Source: Oleidesulfovibrio sp047973035 (GTDB lineage: Bacteria; Desulfobacterota; Desulfovibrionia; Desulfovibrionales; Desulfovibrionaceae). Taken from it: a DNA stretch of 64,000 bases. The DNA lies in the NCBI RefSeq assembly GCF_047973035.1, contig NZ_JBKEBF010000010.1:1-64000 (forward strand), written 5' to 3'. The position numbers were made by a program, and so were the translations under genes. The notes under the pieces were generated by a model that was given only the letters and a program-made list of their open reading frames with translations, was not told the DNA's origin and did no database searches. Numbering within the stretch: the stretch's first letter is position 1; each line of letters opens with the position of its first letter. This document shows, in pieces, positions 35,351 to 44,582 of this stretch.

Positions 35351-35818
35351 TTATCTGGCAATAGGAGCAAAGCTTGCCTTCGTCAGCATGGCAAGGTCCG
35401 CGGGAGCCAGCTCTATGTCCAGCCCGCGCCGTCCGCCGCTGACAAACATAGTCTGACAGCTTTCGGCGGAAGCATCGATAACAGTCTGCAGTCTTTTCTT
35501 CTGCCCCAACGGGCTGACCCCGCCAACAACATACCCTGTGGTCCGCTCTGCCAGTTTCACATCTGCAAGAGCAACCTTTTTTGCTCCCACGGCTTTGGCA
35601 AACAGCTTTAAATCAAGGTGTTGCATAACCGGCAAAACGGCTACAAACAAGACTTTGCCGCCATCACTGACAACCAGAGTCTTGAACACTCTTTCGGGTT
35701 CCACCTCAAGCTTTTCTGCGGCTTCTATACCGTAAGATTCGGCATTGGGGTCGTGGTCATACTCATGTACCACGTAGGTAATTTTCGCTTTTTTCGCTGT
35801 GTTGATTGCAGGAGTCAT
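35351..35818 (-). CDS. ybaK: YbaK-type Cys-tRNA(Pro)/Cys-tRNA(Cys) deacylase
   Basis: A 155-residue single-domain trans-editing factor. The family blocks are VFKTLVV, VAVLPVMQHLDLKLFAKAVG and GYVVGGVSPLGQKKRL, the last containing the catalytic lysine region of the INS superfamily. YbaK clears Cys from tRNA(Pro) mischarged by prolyl-tRNA synthetase. It is monocistronic, with a weak GGTGA ribosome site. Confidence 0.92.
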   Translation of the reverse strand: MTPAINTAKKAKITYVVHEYDHDPNAESYGIEAAEKLEVEPERVFKTLVVSDGGKVLFVAVLPVMQHLDLKLFAKAVGAKKVALADVKLAERTTGYVVGGVSPLGQKKRLQTVIDASAESCQTMFVSGGRRGLDIELAPADLAMLTKASFAPIAR

Positions 35819-35981
35819 AGTACTTCACCATAAAAAAAATTCGAGGAACCATCAAACCATGTGCGGCAATGCGGCACTTCGCTCTATCCCCCCATGCCGT
35901 CAAAGGCAAGCATATGGCAAAATTCAGACAGAAAGCAGCCTGTCCGGCACAGATCCTGCCGGATTATCAGGCGCCGGGTAC

Positions 35982-36018
35982 AAAAAAAGCAAGGCCCCTT
36001 CTGTTGCCAGAAGGGGCC
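35982..36018 (-). terminator. Rho-independent terminator downstream of pyk
   Basis: GGCCCCTTCTG / CAGAAGGGGCC form a perfect 11-bp stem with a 4-base loop. On the minus strand TTGC and then seven T residues follow. It is 138 bases after the pyruvate kinase stop. Confidence 0.88.
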
Positions 36019-36068
36019 GATGAAATAGCTTGCAGGCTGTACTCCGTTAATCATGCTTCGCTTCGAAG

Positions 36069-36114
36069 CTCTCCTGATCGTATCACCTTGGTTTTTTTAT
36101 GCACATCAGGAGAG
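36069..36114. repeat. 10-bp inverted repeat in the pyk 3' region
   Basis: CTCTCCTGAT at 36069-36078 and ATCAGGAGAG at 36105-36114 flank 26 bases including a T7 run. It lies between the pyk stop and its terminator, so it would be in the 3' UTR of the pyk message. Function unknown. Confidence 0.4.
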
Positions 36115-36155
36115 GGAGGAGTTTTCCCCGAAACTGACATGACGTCCGGACTGCG

Positions 36156-37577
36156 CTATTTCTGAAAGATTTCAATCTTATTGGTATACGGCTCCGGCTG
36201 TCCCAGATCCACGGAATGCGTGCTGAGAACCACCGTATCGCCGGAATTAAACAATTCCGATTCCGTCACAAAGTTCTTCAATCTGGTTGTATGGCGTGCT
36301 TCTTCTTCCGTGCAGAGCACAGGATTAACACCCCAAACAAAATTAAGCGCCTTCACCGTGTTGATACGGGGGGACAACGCGAACACGTCGTGCTGCGGTC
36401 TGCGCGATGAGATATTACGCGCAGTCAGTCCGCTTTCTGTATGGCACACCAGCGCTCTGCTCTTGAAGTTGTTCGCCAGCAGGCACGATGCGTACGCCAT
36501 ATACTTTCCGGAGTTGGAACCCTCTTTGGGCATCCACGGAGTCTGGGCGCGTTCGTGATAGTACACTTCCGCAGTCGTGGCGATATCGCGAATGGTATTG
36601 ACAACTTCAACCGGATTAGACCCGATCGCAGTTTCCTCAGACAGCATCACGCAGTCGGCACCGTCTACCATGGCGTTGGTCACGTCAGAGGCTTCCGCAC
36701 GAGTGGGCACCACGTTGTTGACCATCGAAAGCATCATCTGAGTAGCAATGATAACAGGCTTCTGCGCATGACGGCAGGCGCGGATGATACGCTTCTGGAT
36801 GGTGGGCACCTCTGCCAGCGAGCATTCAAGCGCCAGATCGCCGCGGGCAACCATCAACGCATCACACACTTCAACCAAAGCATCCAAATTATCAACGGCA
36901 TTCTGGCGTTCAATCTTGGCAATAATGGGAACGCGGCGACCGCAACGATCCATTTCATCAATAAGATCCTGAATGTCCTGAGCAGTCTGCACAAAAGAAA
37001 GGGCAAAGGCATCCAGTCCCAGCTCCAGACCTTCGCGCACATCAATGCGGTCTTTGTCGGTCAAAGCAGCCACGGGGTGGAATTTACCGGGGAACGTGAT
37101 TCCCTTGTTCGAGGTCAGCAGTCCGCTGTTCTGCGCTTCCAGTTCAAACAGACGGTCCTTTTCAATCACGCGAGCAACCTTGAACTGCAAAAGACCATCG
37201 GCAAGAATCACGCGCATGCCTTCCTCAAGCCCGATGAGCAGCTCAGGGAAATCCAGCGGCAAAAACACCTTGTCTGCGGCATGCGGATCGGCATCAGGAA
37301 CGCCCAGCAAAAGCAGCTGGTCTTTTTCCACCTGTCTGGGAGAATCAGCAACAGCACCGATACGGGTTTTGGGACCGCACAGGTCACCCATCGCCGTCAA
37401 CGGAATATTCAGTTCTTTTTCAAGCTCGCGGATAATGCCCAGCGCAGATACAAAGCCGTCCGCTTTGGAGTGAGAAAAGTTAAGGCGGAAGATTCGCACA
37501 CCGCTTTCAACCATCGCACGCATAATGTCTTTATTTGTCGATGCGGGGCCAAGGGTGGCGATAATTTTAGTTTTCAT
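36156..37577 (-). CDS. pyk: Pyruvate kinase
   Basis: A 473-residue glycolytic enzyme converting phosphoenolpyruvate and ADP to pyruvate and ATP. The N-terminus KTKIIATLGPAS, the active-site block IPIIAKIERQNAVDNL (read here as VPIIAKIERQNAVDNL) and the cation-binding MVARGDLALE are present. The start follows AGGAGG. It lies 9 bases after the phosphate transporter gene, so it appears to be the last gene of a DUF47-pit-pyk operon. Confidence 0.95.
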   Translation of the reverse strand: MKTKIIATLGPASTNKDIMRAMVESGVRIFRLNFSHSKADGFVSALGIIRELEKELNIPLTAMGDLCGPKTRIGAVADSPRQVEKDQLLLLGVPDADPHAADKVFLPLDFPELLIGLEEGMRVILADGLLQFKVARVIEKDRLFELEAQNSGLLTSNKGITFPGKFHPVAALTDKDRIDVREGLELGLDAFALSFVQTAQDIQDLIDEMDRCGRRVPIIAKIERQNAVDNLDALVEVCDALMVARGDLALECSLAEVPTIQKRIIRACRHAQKPVIIATQMMLSMVNNVVPTRAEASDVTNAMVDGADCVMLSEETAIGSNPVEVVNTIRDIATTAEVYYHERAQTPWMPKEGSNSGKYMAYASCLLANNFKSRALVCHTESGLTARNISSRRPQHDVFALSPRINTVKALNFVWGVNPVLCTEEEARHTTRLKNFVTESELFNSGDTVVLSTHSVDLGQPEPYTNKIEIFQK

Positions 37578-37586
37578 TGAAACCTC

Positions 37587-38759
37587 CTATCCTTTTACAT
37601 CAAATTGTGGCGCTGCCACAGGAGCGGACAACGGTGCGGTACTAAAGGGGGCAGGCCCCTTATTGATGGAATCCTGAAACTCAACTACTGCCGGCGGAAC
37701 GCTGGCCACAGCAGCACCGTCGTACACGCGCTGGTGGAATACATTCTGCAGAATCGAAAGGCATACGTAGCTGATGATGCATGCGAAAACAGGTGCCGCA
37801 ATCCAGCTGCATGCAATGCCGCCGACAGTTTTCCAACGGATTCCCCTGCCCCCTTTCAGAAGGCCCATCCCGATAACGGCGCCCACAATCGCTTGCGAGC
37901 TGGATACCGGAACAAGCGGCAGCGCAGGCAGACCATGACTGAGCAGCCAAGACTCAAGGCCCTTGGAAGAAAATAAGAATAGCACAACCGAATGCGCCCA
38001 CACAGCAACAAACGCCATGACAGGGGAAAGCCGGAAAATGCCCCCGCCCACGGTCATCATGGTTTCTTTTGAGTAGGTGAAAACACCCACCGCAATGGCA
38101 ATGCCGCCGATGAAAAACAGAATCTGCGCGGACGAAAGGTGCAACCAGTTAAACAGCGTCACTTCGGTAAAAGGCGAAACCGGAACAAATACGCCCACAA
38201 CGTTGGCAATGTTGTTTGCGCCCAGGGAATAAGACCCGAAGGCTCCGACGATAATCAGCCCGTAACGTGTCCATGTATCCAGCTTGAACAGATGGATTTT
38301 ACAACGCAGAATAATAGTTGTGACAAGTTTATAGCAGATGACGGCGGCAGCTGCCGAAAGCAGCGGGCATGCCACCCAGGTCATGACAATCTTGGTCAGT
38401 TGCTGCGTGTCTGTGCTTGTGCCGGAAAAAAAGTTCCAGCCGATGATGGCACCGACAATAGCCTGCGAAGTCGAGGCAGGGTATCTGGCGCGCGTCATCA
38501 GGTACACGCTGACCGCAGCGGCAAAGGCCACAACAAACGCCCCGCCAAGAGCATCAATGGCCCCCAGCTTGCCAAGCGTCTCTGATGCGCCCGCGCCGCT
38601 GACAACTGCACCCAGTAGTACAAAAATACCGCAGCAGATGGCAGCAGTCCTGAATTTGACCATTCGGGAACCAACGGCGGTACCAAACACGTTGGCAGCG
38701 TCGTTGGCCCCCAAGGACCACCCGAGAAAAAGGCCGCTGGAAAGAAATATAAGAGACAC
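37587..38759 (-). CDS. pit: Pit-family inorganic phosphate transporter
   Basis: A 390-residue membrane carrier with about 10-11 helices and the PiT duplicated signatures GANDAANVFGTAVGSR near the N-terminus and GANNIANVVGVFVP in the middle. It imports metal phosphate or phosphate with protons or sodium. The start is a GTG at 38759 behind AGGAACTAG, overlapping the upstream gene's ribosome-site region. The neighbouring DUF47 protein is its usual regulator. Confidence 0.92.
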   Translation of the reverse strand: MSLIFLSSGLFLGWSLGANDAANVFGTAVGSRMVKFRTAAICCGIFVLLGAVVSGAGASETLGKLGAIDALGGAFVVAFAAAVSVYLMTRARYPASTSQAIVGAIIGWNFFSGTSTDTQQLTKIVMTWVACPLLSAAAAVICYKLVTTIILRCKIHLFKLDTWTRYGLIIVGAFGSYSLGANNIANVVGVFVPVSPFTEVTLFNWLHLSSAQILFFIGGIAIAVGVFTYSKETMMTVGGGIFRLSPVMAFVAVWAHSVVLFLFSSKGLESWLLSHGLPALPLVPVSSSQAIVGAVIGMGLLKGGRGIRWKTVGGIACSWIAAPVFACIISYVCLSILQNVFHQRVYDGAAVASVPPAVVEFQDSINKGPAPFSTAPLSAPVAAPQFDVKG

Positions 38760-38768
38760 GGCTAGTTC

Positions 38769-39422
38769 CTAAAATGCACGTTTAAGGACATAAATTGCCA
38801 GACTGTCGGCCATATCTTCTGCCTGATCCGCAATGGCATCCACGTGTCGTACAAAAGCGCCAAGCTGCAGGCTTTCACACAGCTCAAGCTCTTCAGAACG
38901 GAAAATAGCAGTCTGCAGTTTGGTGGATATCTTATCCGCCTCGGCTTCCCAGAACGGAACCTTGTGCAGGTGGTCATGCACGGCTGAAATATTTTTAAAG
39001 AACGAGCGGACGGAAACCGTTACAGCCTCTTCGGCTTCAACAACGGTCTGCACCAGCGCCAGCAGGTCTTTAATCATGTGGTCGCGAAAGTTGGGACGCT
39101 CGATTTCAAAGCGGAACATGGAACCCTTGAACCGGCCCAGAAGAGAGTCCATGCTTTCAATAAGTTTAAGCACGTCACCGCGGGATTCAGGAATAAGCGT
39201 GCGCCTGTACAACAAGTCTTCAATCGCACGACGCAAGTCGTCCGCATGACGCTCTACATCTGTGATCTGATCCAGCGTTTCTTTAAATGTCTCGTAATCT
39301 TTGCTGGTATACGCTTCGATTCCACGCTTGTAGATAAGCCCGGATTCACTCACCAGATCGATAAAGGCATCAACTTTATGTTCAATGCCAGTTCTTTTAC
39401 GCAATATTCCACCGAACGACAT
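38769..39422 (-). CDS. DUF47/PhoU-like regulator of the Pit transporter
   Basis: A 217-residue all-helical protein of the TIGR00153/DUF47 family, with ADDLRRAIEDLLYRRTLIPESRGD and repeated acidic/His residues (ERHADD, WEAEADKI) that bind metals in PhoU-like proteins. Pairs of DUF47 and Pit genes are widespread, and the small protein is thought to control phosphate uptake. It is the first gene of the DUF47-pit-pyk operon. Confidence 0.9.
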   Translation of the reverse strand: MSFGGILRKRTGIEHKVDAFIDLVSESGLIYKRGIEAYTSKDYETFKETLDQITDVERHADDLRRAIEDLLYRRTLIPESRGDVLKLIESMDSLLGRFKGSMFRFEIERPNFRDHMIKDLLALVQTVVEAEEAVTVSVRSFFKNISAVHDHLHKVPFWEAEADKISTKLQTAIFRSEELELCESLQLGAFVRHVDAIADQAEDMADSLAIYVLKRAF

Positions 39423-39465
39423 AACAGTTCCCTTAGTGCGATTTTTACGCGGTTATTGCTTTAAA

Positions 39466-39506
39466 AGGCCCCTGCCCCGCCGGCGGGCTGAACATCAGCC
39501 CGCCGG
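39466..39506 (-). terminator. Terminator of the tctCBA operon
   Basis: CCGGCGGGCTGA / TCAGCCCGCCGG form a perfect 12-bp stem with an ACA loop, followed some 14 bases later by TTTT on the minus strand. It lies 30 bases after the tctA stop. The spacing to the T-run is longer than usual. Confidence 0.7.
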
Positions 39507-39536
39507 ACAAGCATCGATGGGACAGGGACCTGTACA

Positions 39537-41015
39537 TTACGCCTCAGAGGCGCGATTCTTTTTATAGATACTATAAAGAGGTGGCACCATTAATGCCAGC
39601 GTCAAGGCCCACAGAACCATTGCATGCGGGCTTTCAAAGAAGATCGCATAGCTGCCCTTGCTCATGATAAGAGCCTGAGCAAAGCCTGTTTCCGCAATCG
39701 GGCCGAGAATCAGCCCCAGAATTAACGCGCCTAGCGAGAATCCTGTCTTTTGCAGCAGAACTGCACCGATACCGAACAGCAGGCAGATAAATACGTCCAG
39801 TACGCTGTTATGCATGGCGTAAGAGCCAAGAACCGAGAACAGGCACACGGTCGGAATAAGCAGTTCGGTAGGAGTCAGAGATATACGGGCGAAGTACGGA
39901 GCCATGTACAGGCCCAGCACCAGAAACACGACGTTTGCAATAAACAGAGAGAAGATGAACGCATACGTCATGGTGCCGTATCTGGTGAACAGTTCAGGAC
40001 CGGGAATCAGGCCGTGAACCAGCAGACCGCCCATAAGCGCAGCAGCAACACTGTTACCGGGAATACCCAGAGTCAGCGTGGGTACCAGCGAGCCGCCAAC
40101 GCAGCCGTTGTTGCCGGCTTCGGCAGCAGCGATACCTTCAGGGTTGCCTTTACCGAACAGTTCAGGATTTTTAGAGCGTCGCTTGGCAACGTTGTACGAA
40201 AGGAACGCGGCGATAGTTGCACCTTCACCGGGCAGAATACCAACCAGCGTACCGGTACCGGAACCAAGACCGATGTAGCGCAGCAGGCCTTTGGGCATGG
40301 GTTCGCGCTTGATTTCGGTTACCATTGCGGCGTTGTCCACAACACATTTTTTACCGGTCAGTGCCAGCATCTGCGAAATGGAGAACATACCGATAAGAAC
40401 CGGCATAAAGGCAACGCCTTCGTACAGGTCAGTCAGACCGGCTGTGTAACGAAGCATACCGGAAATGGGGTCGGTACCGACTACGGCGATAATCAGACCG
40501 AGCAAGCCGGAGATGATGGCTTTGACAAGACCAGTGTCTTCGTCAGTCATGGATACGATACCTGCAAGACCGAGAAGTGCCAGCAGGAAATATTCTGGCG
40601 GCCCGAAAGAAAGGGCAAAAATAGCCAGTACCGGAGCAAGGATGAGCAGGACGAAAGTGGAGAACACCCCCCCGCAGAAGCTGGAAATAACGGACACTTT
40701 AAGTGCCAGACCAGCGCGCCCCTGCTGCGTGAGCGGATATCCTTCCATTGCAGTGGCAACCGCGGCAGGAGTGCCGGGTGTGCGCAGCAGAATGGCAGGA
40801 ATGGAACCGCCGTACATGGCGCCGCAGTAAACGCCGCCCATAAGGACAAGCCCGATAAGCGGATCAAGTGTAAACGTTACCGGAATAAGCAGTGCAACCG
40901 CCATGGTTGCTGTCAGCCCCGGCATCCCCCCGACGACAACACCTGACACGGTGCCGATGACCACCGCGAGTAGTGCAGGCCACGTAAGAAGCGCAGATAA
41001 TGACTCAAGAAGCAT
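39537..41015 (-). CDS. tctA: TctA: large membrane subunit of a tripartite tricarboxylate transporter
   Basis: A 492-residue protein with about 11-12 helices and the TctA signatures GVVVGGMPGLTATMAVALL near the N-terminus, and YCGAMYGGSIPAILLRTPGTP (in part YGGSIPAILLRTPG) and GIPGNSVAAALMGGL. It forms the carrier of a secondary TctABC transporter driven by an ion gradient. It is the last gene of tctCBA. The substrate may be citrate or another carboxylate. Confidence 0.93.
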   Translation of the reverse strand: MLLESLSALLTWPALLAVVIGTVSGVVVGGMPGLTATMAVALLIPVTFTLDPLIGLVLMGGVYCGAMYGGSIPAILLRTPGTPAAVATAMEGYPLTQQGRAGLALKVSVISSFCGGVFSTFVLLILAPVLAIFALSFGPPEYFLLALLGLAGIVSMTDEDTGLVKAIISGLLGLIIAVVGTDPISGMLRYTAGLTDLYEGVAFMPVLIGMFSISQMLALTGKKCVVDNAAMVTEIKREPMPKGLLRYIGLGSGTGTLVGILPGEGATIAAFLSYNVAKRRSKNPELFGKGNPEGIAAAEAGNNGCVGGSLVPTLTLGIPGNSVAAALMGGLLVHGLIPGPELFTRYGTMTYAFIFSLFIANVVFLVLGLYMAPYFARISLTPTELLIPTVCLFSVLGSYAMHNSVLDVFICLLFGIGAVLLQKTGFSLGALILGLILGPIAETGFAQALIMSKGSYAIFFESPHAMVLWALTLALMVPPLYSIYKKNRASEA

Positions 41016-41026
41016 GTATCAGTCCC

Positions 41027-41491
41027 CTATCCAAACAGACTGCTGACAGGCATATAAACACCCAGCAGTTTTTCAAAAACAAAGTACACGAAGCCCAGAA
41101 CGCCGCCCGACGTCAGAATAATGGACAGGGGCTTGCGGGCACCCAGCATAACCATAGTAACAGGCAGGAAGATTGCCGAAGCCAGATAGAATCCGAGGAA
41201 TTCGAATCCGGCAGCGTACAGCAGGAGCAGGACAACAAGCAGCCAGAAAGGTCTGGGCGCTGCTGCGATTTTCAGCTTTTCCTGCTGCTTTTCCTTTGCC
41301 TTACCTTTGGCCCGCATAGAGAGTATAATTTGAAGTACGCACAGGATACCGGTACTTAGTCCGAGAAAGCGTACATACTCTGCCGTCGAGCCCTGAACGG
41401 ATTTCGGGTAGGAAGCGGTGCTGCTGAACAGCAGCACCGCAAGCACCAAAAATCCGCCAAGAAGTATTAACTCAGCGTATTTTTTCGGCAT
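41027..41491 (-). CDS. tctB: TctB: small membrane subunit of the tripartite tricarboxylate transporter
   Basis: A 154-residue protein with four predicted helices, the second and third separated by a charged loop rich in Lys and Glu. Sequence conservation in TctB is low, so the call rests on size, topology and its place between tctC and tctA. Confidence 0.88.
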   Translation of the reverse strand: MPKKYAELILLGGFLVLAVLLFSSTASYPKSVQGSTAEYVRFLGLSTGILCVLQIILSMRAKGKAKEKQQEKLKIAAAPRPFWLLVVLLLLYAAGFEFLGFYLASAIFLPVTMVMLGARKPLSIILTSGGVLGFVYFVFEKLLGVYMPVSSLFG

Positions 41492-41497
41492 ATGTTC

Positions 41498-42439
41498 TTA
41501 CCAGGGGTTTTTGTCGTAAAAAGCCTGAGTTTCAGCCTGCAGCTCATCAAGGTACGCGCGGAAGTCGGGACCACTCATGGGCAGACGGCTGAAAATGTTT
41601 TTGTTGCAGTCGGCAATGTAGCCGGCGTCAGCGTTAACCTTGGCAAGCAGGTCGTCCAGCTTATCAAGAATTTCTTTGTCAACGCCTGCAGGTACTGCAA
41701 AGCCACGGGTTGCGGTCATTTCTACGTCAATGCCGAGCTCAGCAGCGGTAGGAACGTCGTTCATGATTTCAGAACGTTCCTTGGTCAGCAGGGCAAGAAC
41801 GCGGGCAGAGCCGCTCTTATGAGAGGAGTACATCTGGGAAAGGTTCATGAAAGCGGCATCGCAGTGGTTGCCGAGAATCAGAGCCTTCTGCTCGGTAGAG
41901 CCTTTGGTGGGCAGCAGGTTAAGCTTTACACCGGTTTTGTTTTCAAACTTCTGAGCTGCGACAAAGTCATCGGAACCGATACCGTTAACAGCAACGGTCA
42001 GTTCTTTTGCCTTTGCAGCTTCTACGAAAGAAGCCAGGTCAGTAATGGGGCTTTCCTTGGGAACAACGATGAGCACAGGGTCATCAACGGTGTTGCCCAT
42101 GAAGTGGAAGCTGTCCAGGGTGTAACGTGCACGTTTGGATACAACGTGAGATACAACCTGAGTGGTGAATACCATGCCGATGGTGTAACCATCGGTTTTG
42201 GCGCGGGCGATACCTTCAAAGCCTTTCTGGCCGCCGGAACCGGGCACGTTCTGCACTACAAAGCTAGCGCCGGGCCAGTACTTCTGGGCAGCGTTAATGA
42301 AAATACGTGCAGTAGTGTCGGTAGAGCCACCGGCTTTGGACGGAACGATAATGGTGATCGGCTTTTCAGGGTATTCAGCCATGGCATACGCAGGAAAAAC
42401 AAACACCATTGCTACAAGTAATGCCAGCAGTTTCCTCAT
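41498..42439 (-). CDS. tctC: TctC: periplasmic binding protein of the tripartite transporter
   Basis: A 313-residue TctC/Bug-family receptor with signal peptide (MRKLLALLVAMVFVFPAYA). Conserved blocks are YPEKPITIIVPSKAGGSTDTTAR (in part ITIIVPSKAGGSTD) and VVQNVPGSGGQKGFE. It binds carboxylates and hands them to TctBA. The start follows AGGAGG. A sigma-54-like promoter lies 160 bases upstream, and the divergent sensor set suggests its control. Confidence 0.93.
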   Translation of the reverse strand: MRKLLALLVAMVFVFPAYAMAEYPEKPITIIVPSKAGGSTDTTARIFINAAQKYWPGASFVVQNVPGSGGQKGFEGIARAKTDGYTIGMVFTTQVVSHVVSKRARYTLDSFHFMGNTVDDPVLIVVPKESPITDLASFVEAAKAKELTVAVNGIGSDDFVAAQKFENKTGVKLNLLPTKGSTEQKALILGNHCDAAFMNLSQMYSSHKSGSARVLALLTKERSEIMNDVPTAAELGIDVEMTATRGFAVPAGVDKEILDKLDDLLAKVNADAGYIADCNKNIFSRLPMSGPDFRAYLDELQAETQAFYDKNPW

Positions 42440-42600
42440 CAGATCCTCCTAATCAAGTTCACGGCACGAAAACGCGCCGAAAAAACAAGTACGACCGCCT
42501 GACCGCCAACCGGCCGCATGATGAGGTGAAAACCTGCAGCACCTGCTGTTCTCTGGCGTATTCACAGCTATGCTACGGCTCCCACACACCCCGCCTGTAG

Positions 42601-42617
42601 TCCAAAGATTGTGCCAA
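42601..42617 (-). promoter_or_regulatory. Sigma-54-like promoter for tctCBA
   Basis: On the minus strand TTGGCACAATCTTTGGA matches the sigma-54 consensus YTGGCACG-N4-TTGCW except at two positions, keeping GG at -24 and G at -12 with correct spacing. Start of transcription would be near 42590, giving a leader of about 150 bases before tctC. The -12 element is TTGG instead of TTGC, which would weaken it. Confidence 0.6.
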
Positions 42618-42704
42618 ATTGGTACAACCTGATTTAACATGCTGTTTTTTAAAGGTATCAAACTCAAAAAAGGCACTTTCCCTTCCTTGCCATGCCGACA
42701 CAAC

Positions 42705-42742
42705 GGGTCAAAACTGACTCGGCCGTTTTCCGTATTTGACCC
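42705..42742. promoter_or_regulatory. Inverted repeat, candidate activator site upstream of the sigma-54-like promoter
   Basis: GGGTCAAA (42705-42712) and TTTGACCC (42735-42742) form an exact 8-bp inverted repeat with a 22-base spacer, centres about 30 bases apart (three helical turns). It lies about 90-140 bases upstream of the -24 element, the usual distance for an NtrC-family activator. The nearby NtrC-type regulator is the obvious candidate. Confidence 0.5.
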
Positions 42743-43214
42743 ATTTTCAATATGATTGATTGTTCAACTAGGAATCTGAATATCTCCTGACAACTCAACA
42801 GGATACGATACGGCAACTCTGCAGACTTTCCTCATCTGACGCTGGCTTACGAGACCGCAACACCAAGCATATGATGCGCCGCAATAACGCTTTGCTCTCA
42901 GCTTGCCTTGCCGTACTGATTTCTCTGTTCTGAAGACGTTGCCAACGCGCCTGAGGCGAGCTCCGGCCCAATAGAGACACGTGCGTAACATGCCGCAACT
43001 AAAGAAGGTTGCCGCAATTCAACTGTAGAAAAACAACAGGTTTGGCACAAAACAGCCGCCTTGACCAAGCTCGGAAACTTCCTTTACGGTTCGGCAGCGA
43101 TACGGGGAACATCTCGCTTCTGTGCATAGTCTGCTATTCCGATACGACCTTTCACGTTCTCCGGCCTGCCTCTTGCATTACCAGTTACTGCCTTTCTAAG
43201 TTTAGGAGGAAGCA

Positions 43215-44582
43215 ATGCATACCGGCCTCTTCCGGATGAGAGCCTTTACACGTCCCGTTATGACAGCGATTGCAGGCATATGGGTCCTGTCGTTGTGGGG
43301 ACTGAGTTTTTGTGCTGCAACAGCGTTTGCTGCACAGAGCCCTTCGCGCCTGCAGATAATAACGTCTTTTCCTCCTTCTTTTTATGAACCTTTTGTGCAG
43401 AGATTCAGCGAGCTGTATCCGGACATCAACGTCTCGATTCTGAACAAAAAAACAACATCGGCCATAGCGGAGCTGCGCAGAGGTAACGACAGGCAGTTTG
43501 ATGTGTTCTGGTCCTCTTCCCCTGATGCTTTTGAAATTTTAAAGATAGCAGGAGTATTGCGGCGTCCCCCCAGCGGCCGGAGGCACAGCACGATTTTTCT
43601 TAATGATTTTCCCGTAGATGATCCGGAAGGCTACTTTTACGGGTTTGCAGTCTCCGGTGTGGGCTGGATGTGGAACAAAACCTACTTTACACGCGAAAAG
43701 CTGACAGGCCCGTCGGCATGGAGCCAGCTCGACGAACCGCGCTATTACAACCATATTTCCATGTCCGCACCCTCGCATTCCGGCTCCACTCACCTTATTG
43801 TGGAAAGCATGTTGCAGGGTATGGGCTGGGTAGAAGGATGGGCACATCTGACCCGTATGTCGGGCAACCTGATAACCCTTTCCGCACGCAGCTTCAGCGT
43901 TACGGAAGGTGTCAAAAGCGGCATGTTCGGGCTGGGGCTTGTCATCGACATGCTTGGTCGCCCCAAAGGGCGCGATGACATCGACTTCCGGTATGGCGAA
44001 CCCGCATTTTTTGCGCCTGCCACGGTAGCGGCTCTGAAAAACAGCATAAACCCTTTTGAAGCCGAACTGTTCATTGACTTCCTCCTTTCTCCGGAGGGGC
44101 AAAAGCTGCTGTTGAAACGGGACATTAACCGTCTGCCGGTTTCCAAAGCCATGTATGAAAACGGCACTCTTGATTCGCACCCGCTGCTAAAACTTATTAA
44201 GTCTGGCAAATCACGCCCATACGATGCATATCTTTCACAGCTGCGGTATAGTCTGGTTAACCAGCTTTTTGACGAGATGATCACCTACAGACTTCTGGAG
44301 CGCAGGCGTTTATGGAAGCGTCTGATCACGCTTGAAAAAAAGCAGCGTGCCGCCGGAAATACAGACACCGCCCTTTTTGACAGAATACACAGTCTGCTTG
44401 CCGCAGTGCCGGTAACAGAAGAACAAAGCCGCGATCCTGAATTCACTAAAATCTTTGCCGATCCGTCTCTGGGCTACCCTGTCAGTCCTGAAAGGCACCA
44501 ACAAATCTTACAATGGCAGACTTTTATTCAGGAGCGGCTGAGCAAAGCTAAAGAATTGCTTGATAAGGCTAGTACCCAATAA
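43215..44582 (+). CDS. Periplasmic binding protein of a three-part sensor (PgtC-like)
   Basis: A 455-residue periplasmic protein with signal peptide (about residues 1-39). It has the fold of iron/phosphoglycerate-type solute-binding proteins (LQIITSFPPSFYEPFVQRF; FAVSGVGWMWNKTYF; SPEGQKLLLKRDINRLPV). Instead of accompanying a transporter it is followed by a kinase and an NtrC-type regulator, as PgtC is in Salmonella, where PgtC-PgtB-PgtA induce phosphoglycerate uptake. Its stop overlaps the kinase start as TAATG. About 110 extra C-terminal residues beyond the binding fold are helical and may contact the kinase. The ligand is probably the substrate of the divergent tctCBA. Confidence 0.82.
   Translation: MHTGLFRMRAFTRPVMTAIAGIWVLSLWGLSFCAATAFAAQSPSRLQIITSFPPSFYEPFVQRFSELYPDINVSILNKKTTSAIAELRRGNDRQFDVFWSSSPDAFEILKIAGVLRRPPSGRRHSTIFLNDFPVDDPEGYFYGFAVSGVGWMWNKTYFTREKLTGPSAWSQLDEPRYYNHISMSAPSHSGSTHLIVESMLQGMGWVEGWAHLTRMSGNLITLSARSFSVTEGVKSGMFGLGLVIDMLGRPKGRDDIDFRYGEPAFFAPATVAALKNSINPFEAELFIDFLLSPEGQKLLLKRDINRLPVSKAMYENGTLDSHPLLKLIKSGKSRPYDAYLSQLRYSLVNQLFDEMITYRLLERRRLWKRLITLEKKQRAAGNTDTALFDRIHSLLAAVPVTEEQSRDPEFTKIFADPSLGYPVSPERHQQILQWQTFIQERLSKAKELLDKASTQ

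Larger units (their letters stand above)
42440..43214. other. Divergent regulatory region between tctC and the sensor operon
   Basis: 775 bases with no convincing gene. Besides the sigma-54-like promoter and inverted repeat given separately, it must hold the promoter of the plus-strand sensor operon, which I could not place. The right end has a strong AGGAGGAAGCA ribosome site for the gene at 43215. Confidence 0.6.

Noticed and set aside
40078..40946. Long plus-strand frames opposite tctA
   Set aside because: Shadow frames caused by codon bias; the minus-strand frame has clear TctA motifs and tight spacing to tctB.
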